DNA from: Patiria pectinifera
Taxonomy: Eukaryota > Echinodermata > Asteroidea > Valvatida > Asterinidae
Assembly (NCBI GenBank): GCA_029964075.1
Contig: CM057148.1
Coordinates: 27,831,916 to 27,895,915 of the forward strand
Direction of reading: 5' to 3'
DNA: 64,000 bases
Below the pieces are notes generated by a model. It worked only from the letters and a program-made list of their open reading frames with translations. It searched no databases and had not been told where the DNA came from. A program made the translations under genes and the position numbers. This document shows positions 53,301 through 62,300 of this stretch, one piece after another (the first letter of the stretch is position 1; every line of letters starts with the position of its first letter).

Positions 53301-56300
53301 AACATCAGTCCCATTCATTGTGTACATAAATGCACAGTCGGGACTAAGGCTTTATGTTTGTTATAACCAGAATTTTGTATTAACAGAGTTTGTACAATCG
53401 AGATTCGACTGTATATGCATAGCAATAATTCTGACAACAATTGTGTAACGGATACACTGTATTAATGGCACTCAAGTCATTGTCTGTCCGTGTTATGTTC
53501 TTTGTCATTTTCACTATGTAGCGGATGCCTTGTCACAATGCCTCTAGGTGGTTTGTAGCCTTTAGTCAAGTCCCACGTGCCTATATACCCGGACCATCTG
53601 GACAGGTAACGCACCCCGGATGGTGGCACGTAAAAAGACTAGCACGAACGGCGAAGCCGCGGGGGCCTTTACTATCTCGTGGAACTAATCACTTATTCAT
53701 TTATTCACGTACATGTGTAATATAAATGAAGCGATATGAACCAATCATCTAACGGTGGTTTGCGGTTACCAGCAACAGCACGCGCGCCATGGCGCGTGTG
53801 CTGTCTGGCGCCAGACGACGGCTGATTTACGTTAGTAATTCTGCATTTTCATTGGTCAATTCGCAACGGGTAATGCATTATGCATGTCTACCAAATTGTT
53901 AGACAAATGTAAAGAAAAACATAAGCGTTCTCCACGAGGTGGTAAAGGCCCTCGCGGCTTTGCCGCTCGTGCTAGTCTTTTTGCGTGTCAGCATCCGGGG
54001 TGCGTCACATGTCCGGGTAAGCGCGTGGGACTTGACTAAAGGCTAGGTGGTTTGCAGTTCATGAACCCAGATACTTGAATTGTTTTCTAGGATGTATTGT
54101 CTGATTTATTTTAAGTTATTTAATAACTGATATTGTTTAAAATTTAGTCACAGACACCAAGACGGAGGATATCTGCGTGGACGCGTTCACCTTTGATCCA
54201 TTTGTTTACACTGAACTGCGCAAATATCGTGTCAGCCAGCGATATCTTGAGATCAGTGATATCTCTAAGGGTTCAGAACCAGTAGCTGTGTCGGTATGTC
54301 TGTGCTTGATTATATTCCATCTTATCCAATTTATCATTGATAACAAATACTGATACTCCTTTGATAATCCTAAGTAGCTAAGAGCAAGAGAGCTTAGTTT
54401 CATTTTTTTTTTAGTTTCTGACTTGCTGAAAGCTTTGTATCTTTGAAATGATACTGTGGAAGTTTAAAGATATAGTCCATCATTTGTAATTTGTGCATTT
54501 TGTTCGTTTGAAGCAACAAAAGTGTTCAAAATCTAATGAAGGATACTGAACAACTAACCTGATGAAGTTTCAGCTCAGCTTCAGCTGTATATTCCGAGAA
54601 AAACAGGCATTATGAAATAGGACTCATTAAGGTATTGCGCATGCTCATCAAAATTAGCTGAATCATGTGAAAGGGTTTAACCAATAAGAAAGAAAAGAAG
54701 TCCGATTTTCCAGTCGATTGCGATATCACGGTCGTGGTGGTGGGACAGGCAGCAGGTCAGAGGTATTTGTATTGTTTTGTTGCATGCTAAAGTAACATCT
54801 ACAGCGTGATGCACACTGTCCGCATTATAGCAACCGGCCGGTCCGCCGTCCGATGAGTCAATGTTTGCGGTTGTACACGGGTCACGTATCCCAGAAATGA
54901 ACTACTAATTTCAACACGTGTCGGACTTCTCGACACGGATCGAAATTCTCAAGACCCACCGAATAGGGAAAGGCCTTCTTTGTTGATTACTTCAAAATGT
55001 TGTAGTGTGAAAGGTTAGTCCATTTTACAGGGAGTTTAGTCCACTTACTATCTTTACAGAGATTTTTCAACAATGAAAAGGCCTTAAGTTTCTGACTTGC
55101 TGAAAGCTTTGTATCGTTAGAATGATACTGTGGAAGTTTAAAAGACACATCCAAAATCTAGACAGTGATTTAACAAACATTATACACATGTATGGAAAGG
55201 CTTAATCTAATACATGTACAGGCAAAACCCTGTAGTTATTGGTGGTCAGTTGCTCCCAGAGCACTTATGCCAGGCTTTTGTTATCTTGTGATGTGTTACA
55301 GTATCTTAATTTTTATCTTAATTTATTCATTTCACAAAATCATTTACTAACCATAAACGAAAGCATGCTGAACAAATTGGTGACTTTGTTGGTTTAGCTC
55401 GTACTTCCCCAAAATGAGAGGTATAGCATTCTAGATTTCAATCATGTCAATATGTGATCAGTAATAGAGCTTATCTGCTGTTGGAATGCTTACCAGTATG
55501 TTAAGTGCCTGTCACATTATATGCGCTATCATAGGAGACCTTAAGGCGACCAATTTTGTTTTCATAAATTGAACAATCGCAGTGAGGACGCAATAAAATG
55601 ACAACTTTCTGTCTCAAAGAAGCTCAAGCTACGCTCATACTGTGCTCTGCTCGCGCTTACGATGCGCTCAACTCGCTCTCTATGCGCTCCTGTCAAGCCC
55701 AATTACTCGATCTAGTCGCTGCCGCTGCGCTGTCACTGTGCCCACACTACGCTCTGCTCGCTGTTGATACGTCCTAGTAGCTCGCGTCGCGCTCTCTATT
55801 CGACCAAAATACGCTCATGTGACGTCACTTGCACTGTATAAATACCACGACAAAACGGTCAATACAAAGTCCAGTTTAAAAAAATTATTCTACAAGTTCA
55901 TCGCAGTTGAGTTACTTTCTCATGAAGACTACGTCGACTGCCTTGCGTCTAAGCTGCCTCAATGCCATTTCAACGTCGCACGATTCACGCTCGCACAATG
56001 CCCGAGTTGTGTCATTACGGCGCCCTGGCCAGAGCGCAGAGGTGTTGCGATTGTTTTGAGCATGTTCAAAGACCTTTGCGCTCATCGGAGACCATTGGCG
56101 CCCATCTGGCGACCTATGTAGTTGTCGCTGCGAACTAGTAGTTGTTGTTGCATCCCAGCTATTCTTCAATGACGCAGTGAGAGCGCATATAGGATCGCAG
56201 ACAGTGTGACAGGGCCTTTACAATGTGTTGTCACTACACCTTTGAAAACTTCTTTGTAGATTGTAATATTGATCTTTTTTTGTGGTCAGTTGGTGAACGA

Positions 56301-59300
56301 AATAGACAACGACCAGCCTCCTGATGTCAAGTATATTGCTCATCGCCAGCCAGAGAAAGGCTCAATGATCATAACTGATCCAGATTTCCTCATTTGCTGT
56401 GACTGTACTGATAATTGCAAGGTAAAGTGGAATTTGTTTGTGGTGATATAAATGAGATACAAGTATGAAGATTCAGTGTCAAAACTCACTTCAAATTTGA
56501 ATTAACTTCAAAGTTTGAAACGGGAGAGAATGCATGTGTAAGTTGTCAAAAGATCATTGGTTCAAGTCATTGAAACTTCATTCAAGTTTGCGCGTCTGAA
56601 ACCAGAAGCTGTGTGGATTGACTGGGAGAGTAGCGCACAATGCCTCTTCATTTCATTTCAAGTCAGTACTGTTGGCTTGAAATATTCTATTCTTTTGATT
56701 AGGCCAAACAAAAAAAGTCTCCGGTTTCTGGTATGGAGCTTGCCAAAAAAGTGGTGCGGCGACGCGGCTTTTTTTTTTTTTACCTGTTTTTTTTTTTTTC
56801 TTCAAATGTCGGCAGATGACTGCAAATGGTGCCCGACTAAACTTAGTGCAAATATTATGGTAGACCAGAGAGGCCACATCAAGCTATTCTCGATCATAAA
56901 CCCATCTAAAAACACGTTAAAATTGTGCAGCAGCAGGATTCCAGTCAAACCAGTGAGTTTGGCGGTTTTGAGACATCATCTTTCATTGAAAAAAAACTTT
57001 TTTTCATTTTGCCGACGCGCATGGCTACGGCGACGCACACGCATACCAGAAACCGGAGACTTTTTTTTTTGGCCTTGTAAGGCAAATGTTGATAATTTTA
57101 TGGAGCAAGTTATGATAGTTTTGATTGAGTTAATAAGTGAAGTGGCACTATAATGTGCATTGCTGAACATGCCAAACTGAACAATTGAATTGAGTTTAAT
57201 TTGGAAGCGCTATGTTTGGCAAGTGTTAGTCTGGTACATCAGTCGGGTTGCAGCAGTTCAGATATGTTCAGTTTAGTCTTTGATTCTGTGCGAGAATGAA
57301 ATTAGAGTAAATGCGCAATCATAAAAATATCTTTTATTTTACATCATTCTTGCTTCTTTGTTTTTATGTTTTACATAAGCTTGCTCAAGTTGCTGTGAAT
57401 TTGGGGCTATTGTGAAATAGTGTAACCAATTGAAATTGGATCCTTGACCACCCACCACCCCCTAAAAAACACCCCACAAACTCGTCATTTATGTGGTGGA
57501 GTGTGGCCTAGTGGTTAGGGTTTGTGACTCATGATCTGGCCCAATTTCATAGAGCTGCTTAAGCAGAAAATTTGCTTAAGCACGAAAAAACATTGCTTAG
57601 TAAAATTGGGTTACAAGCCAAAACTCCATGTGATGTACATTGCTTGTGACTGGTATTTAGCTGTTGTTTACTTAGCATAACAATTGCATGGAGTTTTGGC
57701 TGGTAACCTGATTTTATTAAGCAAGACGTTTTTGTGCATAAGCAAATTGTGTGCTTAAGCAGCTCTATGAAATTGGCCCCAGAAGGTTAGGGGGTTCAAA
57801 TTTAGCCTTATGTTCCGTCCTTGGGCAAGCCACTTCACCCTACTTGCCTCTCTCCACCCAGGAGTATAAATGGGTATAGGCATTAGCTGGGGAGTCACCT
57901 GCGATGGACTGGCATCCCATCCAGGGGGAATAGAAATCTACCCAGGTGTGTCATGCCAAGGAAACCGGAGGTAGATGTCAGCCTGATCACGGATCCTAGA
58001 CACCAGGATAAACGACTGTTCTGAGCTCTAGTACAAAATGCACTGAGCGGACTTGTCTAGACGTGTGATAACGGGTATTAATACCCGTTGGCGCGTAATC
58101 GCAAATTTTCCAGGTGTGCCATGTTGTTGGAGTTTTCGCATGACATCTAAAACGGAAATATTCATAAAACTGTAAGCAAAACTACTCCTTATTTAAGATA
58201 TAATTGTTCCAAAATTATTAGAAAAAATAAATACTTCAGGATATAACAGATGGTATTGTGCAGTTTTTGTCGTCATAGATGAAATATTTACCGGAGAAAT
58301 ATACGTCAAATTTCGAGGAGAACACTGTTTACCCAAATTTCGTTTTTAATTAGGCTTTTATTAAAAAGTTTTAGAGAGATGTGATGCCGAACCGATGAAA
58401 CAAAAGTGACATTTCATTGTTCATCTTAAAGCTAAAGATATTGTGCTCGGCATTACCATGGTTATGTAGTTATCACCTATCAGAATTCAATAATAAAGAC
58501 CAAAAACGTTGACTCATGAATATTCAAAAATATAATTTGCTGGCTTGACAGACTTCGACACCAGATCGGGCGCAGAGCCTTGCAAATCTGAAAGCCACCG
58601 CGCGCAGTGGTCTTTGTTGAAAAGTATTCATGGTATTTGCCACCAGTACAGGCCGTTATCACGCGTCTAACCAGGAGTTGGGCCGAGTCGTTAATCCTTG
58701 TGTGTAGGATCCGTGGCCTGATGGGCCATATTGGCTCATGACAGACTTCACTACTTGCTATTCACCTATTATTACAAATGCAGGTTTTGTTGGTGGCCTT
58801 TTCGCTTCATTGCCTCATTAGAGATTGTATTGTTTACAGGACAATGCAAGGTGTGCTTGTAGAAAGCTGACACAGAGAAGTGCCCAGGACTTTCCAGAGC
58901 TGAGCAGGAATACCAGTGAGATTGGCTACAAGTACAGGCGCTTGAATGTGATGGTGTCCACGGGGTAGGTAAACCACATGGGTCACCGGTGTTGCTTGGG
59001 CATAACCTGCTTGGAATAATGACATCTCTTGTTTATAGTTTTCATTTACATGTACACGTAGTCATGTTAACGAATAACCATTACATTCTAATTTTTAAAT
59101 TTAATTCCAAATTTAGACCCCTTTTTTTTTTAAATCCTGGCTTCAACCCTAACATCAAAGCAATTATGTAAACCTTGTCTGAAGTCAACATGCAACAATT
59201 TTTATTAAAAATCCTGTCAGTCCCATTTACATGTTTTGGTATACTGGCTTTCTGAAAATTCAACATCAGATTCAAAGATCACTGATCAATACTATTTCAT

Positions 59301-62300
59301 TTAGGTAATGTACATGTACCTCCAAACCATTTTCACTTTTGATATATAGTCGTGTTCCCTAACGTGGCGCACTTTGAAGCTTACCCGAATTTCCTCGTAT
59401 AGTGTTGCCAAACCTCTCTGTTGACAAACCTCAAATTCATGCAGTAAAATACTAGTACTTTTACCTTATTAATGCTTGCTATTTAACCTCTGTGAACAAT
59501 TTCGGTTTCATAAAATTTAATCCGAAATTCAAAAACGGTGGCGTCCGAAAATTGGGCACAAATTGGCAGAGTGTTCCCTAACGTGGCGCACTTGATTAAA
59601 TCTCGGAAAAATACAGATTAACATTTAAGAATTTCTGTAAACTTGATAAATTCTGATAAATAATTATTATCTCTACTTGCATACCCAGCCAGATGATTGT
59701 CAGAAAATTATTTTCTTATTTTTCGGGGCATTTACAAAGGGTTCACTTTGCACTTGAAAATAAAATCGGAAAATCACGTCAAAATAAATTTTTCTTGTAA
59801 CTTTGTTACGGGTAAATAAACTCGCGATTTATGAACAGGAGTGTTTAGAACTTGATGAAATTTCAATTAAAACTTTTGCCCTAGGTAGGCGCTACAGGCG
59901 AAAAATCAAAGTGCGCCATGTTGGGGGCCGCGCCACGTTAGGGTACATCAACAATACATGTATTAATAATAAGCTCTGCATGTGATAACACCCTGTGCAC
60001 AAAATGGTTGCTATTTTAACTAAGAAACACATTAAAGAAAACTTTTACTTAAAAGCCTCTTATTTGAAGACTTCCAAGTCCCGGAATACTCTCTGGCCTT
60101 TGATGTGTTGTGTTGCAAGCTGTTTGTTGGAATGTATAACCCATCTTTTTGCGATAACTTTATAGTTGTGACAGCTGATTGTCAGTGAGACAAATGCAAG
60201 TTGTTTGAGTGTACATTCTGGCATGGGTGGCTTGTGCGTAAAGCGCTCGCCTCTCACCAAGGTGACCACGGTTCGAATCCTGGCCGCGGATCGCATGTGA
60301 AAAGAGTTGTGCGTTGGTTCTCTCCTGTGCCACGTGGGTTTTTCTCTGGGACCTCCGGTTTTCCTCCCTCCGGAAAAATCAAACACTTTCGATCTCAGGC
60401 TGTGCTCCGTGGTCATATGGGTCGATGTGGGCGGCAGCCATAGGCGCCTTTACGTGCCCGCGGCCCGACCACGTTGTAGCCGCGTCCTTCGCAATTCAGC
60501 ATACCAGCTGAGAGTAAGGATGACTAGCCTCCCAAATTATTATTATTATTATTATTCTGTATGAATTGAATTGATTGCCAAACGTGAAGAATTGCTTCTT
60601 GATTGTCTTGGTATTAGGATCTATGAGTGTAACTCCAGGTGTGCTTGCAACAAGCAATGTCACAACAGAGTGGCACAGAATGGACTAAGTCTACGTCTAC
60701 AAGTCTTCAAGACGGATAAACGGTATGTGCTTAATAATGTATACCTGATTTTAGGAATGCAATATTTGATAAGACATTCATAAATACCTCAGACAGTTTA
60801 GCTATTCCTATTGGTCGAGAGCCCGTCACGTGGCCGGTCTTAAATGGATGATAAAGACATGGCTAGCTGGCCTTAAACACTTTTCCAGTGTCACAATAAA
60901 ATGTGGACTCCTAAAAATCCAGTGCCTCTTACCGTTTTATTGGTTGAATGTTCACAATCCTCATGTAGGCATGCGCAACACTACCGGCGAGTCAGAATTT
61001 TATTGTTCTAAATTCAAAATGCAATGCCCCAGGTGCGTTCTGCGCGGCATAGCGCAGAACATGCTACGCGCGCGTCAATCTCCATAAAAGGATTGTTTAC
61101 ACTCGCCAGCTGAACACTCCATTATTTTGCTAGAGGGATGTTCCAAAAAGCATGAAGTGAACTTGTTGAACAAAATTGGGATTTTTTTGAACGAATTATT
61201 TGAATTTTTTTACCGAAAAGGTATTAATGAATGGGAATAAATATGTGCTCGGTTGGTATTTATCACTCTGTTTAAGACTGCTTAGAGTCTGGGTGCTGAT
61301 AATTACCCGAGCCTCTGGCTCGGGTAATTATCAGCACCCAGACTCTAAGTGGTCTTAAACAGAGTGATAAAAACCTCTGGAGCACAATTTATTCACTTAC
61401 TAAATCACTAATTGTAAAATACACTACAATTGGGAGAAGATAATGCATTTATCTGCTGTAAATAGCTGGTAGTTGTTTGAGTAATATAGATTGTTTGCAT
61501 TGCAGCCATCTTTGAGGAGGGTTCTGTCCCACAGAGATATGCACCAGTACACCTCTTGTTCATCATTGTTACTGAATTCAACTAACCCCAAACCGTCCAT
61601 TCGCTGATACTTTGGCCAAGTTCGCGCAAGGACTTTAGTTGACCAATGGTTGACTAACGTTTGCCCGAACTCTGTCTAGTCGACGGTGGTTGACTACGCT
61701 AGTCGACTATTTGGAACCAGCCTACTGGGATTGGTTGCTTCGCTGGTAACCAATAGCCGCGCGCATTCATAACGCTAGCAGAGAGCCAGGATCCAGAAGT
61801 TTTGCGATGACATTTTGACCAGCGTTTGACTAGAGATGTTCGCACGTTGCTATCAGTGCGCAGGCGTAAGGTACGTCACAAATCAACCACTAGTCGACTA
61901 ATGGTCCTTGCCCGAACTTGGCCTTGGTTAACATTGGAAGGTTCCCTACAATTAATCAACTGAAAACATAACATTCTGCTCATATTTAGTACATGTATTT
62001 GAAAATGTTCACAGTACAAGTTAGGAATAGTCATATTGCTCGCTATTTATTCGGTAAACAAAATAGTGCCTAACCAAACTGAAGTATATGCTGAACTATG
62101 TGGCAAACAATGGTGTGGCGTACATGTTTAAAGCTATAGTCCATCATTTGCAGCCATCCGAAAAAGTAACTGACGTATTATTGTTGAAAAACATACTTGG
62201 TTGAAAGATAGTAAGTGGACTAATCTCCCTGTGAAATTAATCTTTCTGGCAAGCTATCATTTTGAAGTAATCAACAAAAGAAGGCCTTTCCAACGGTGCT

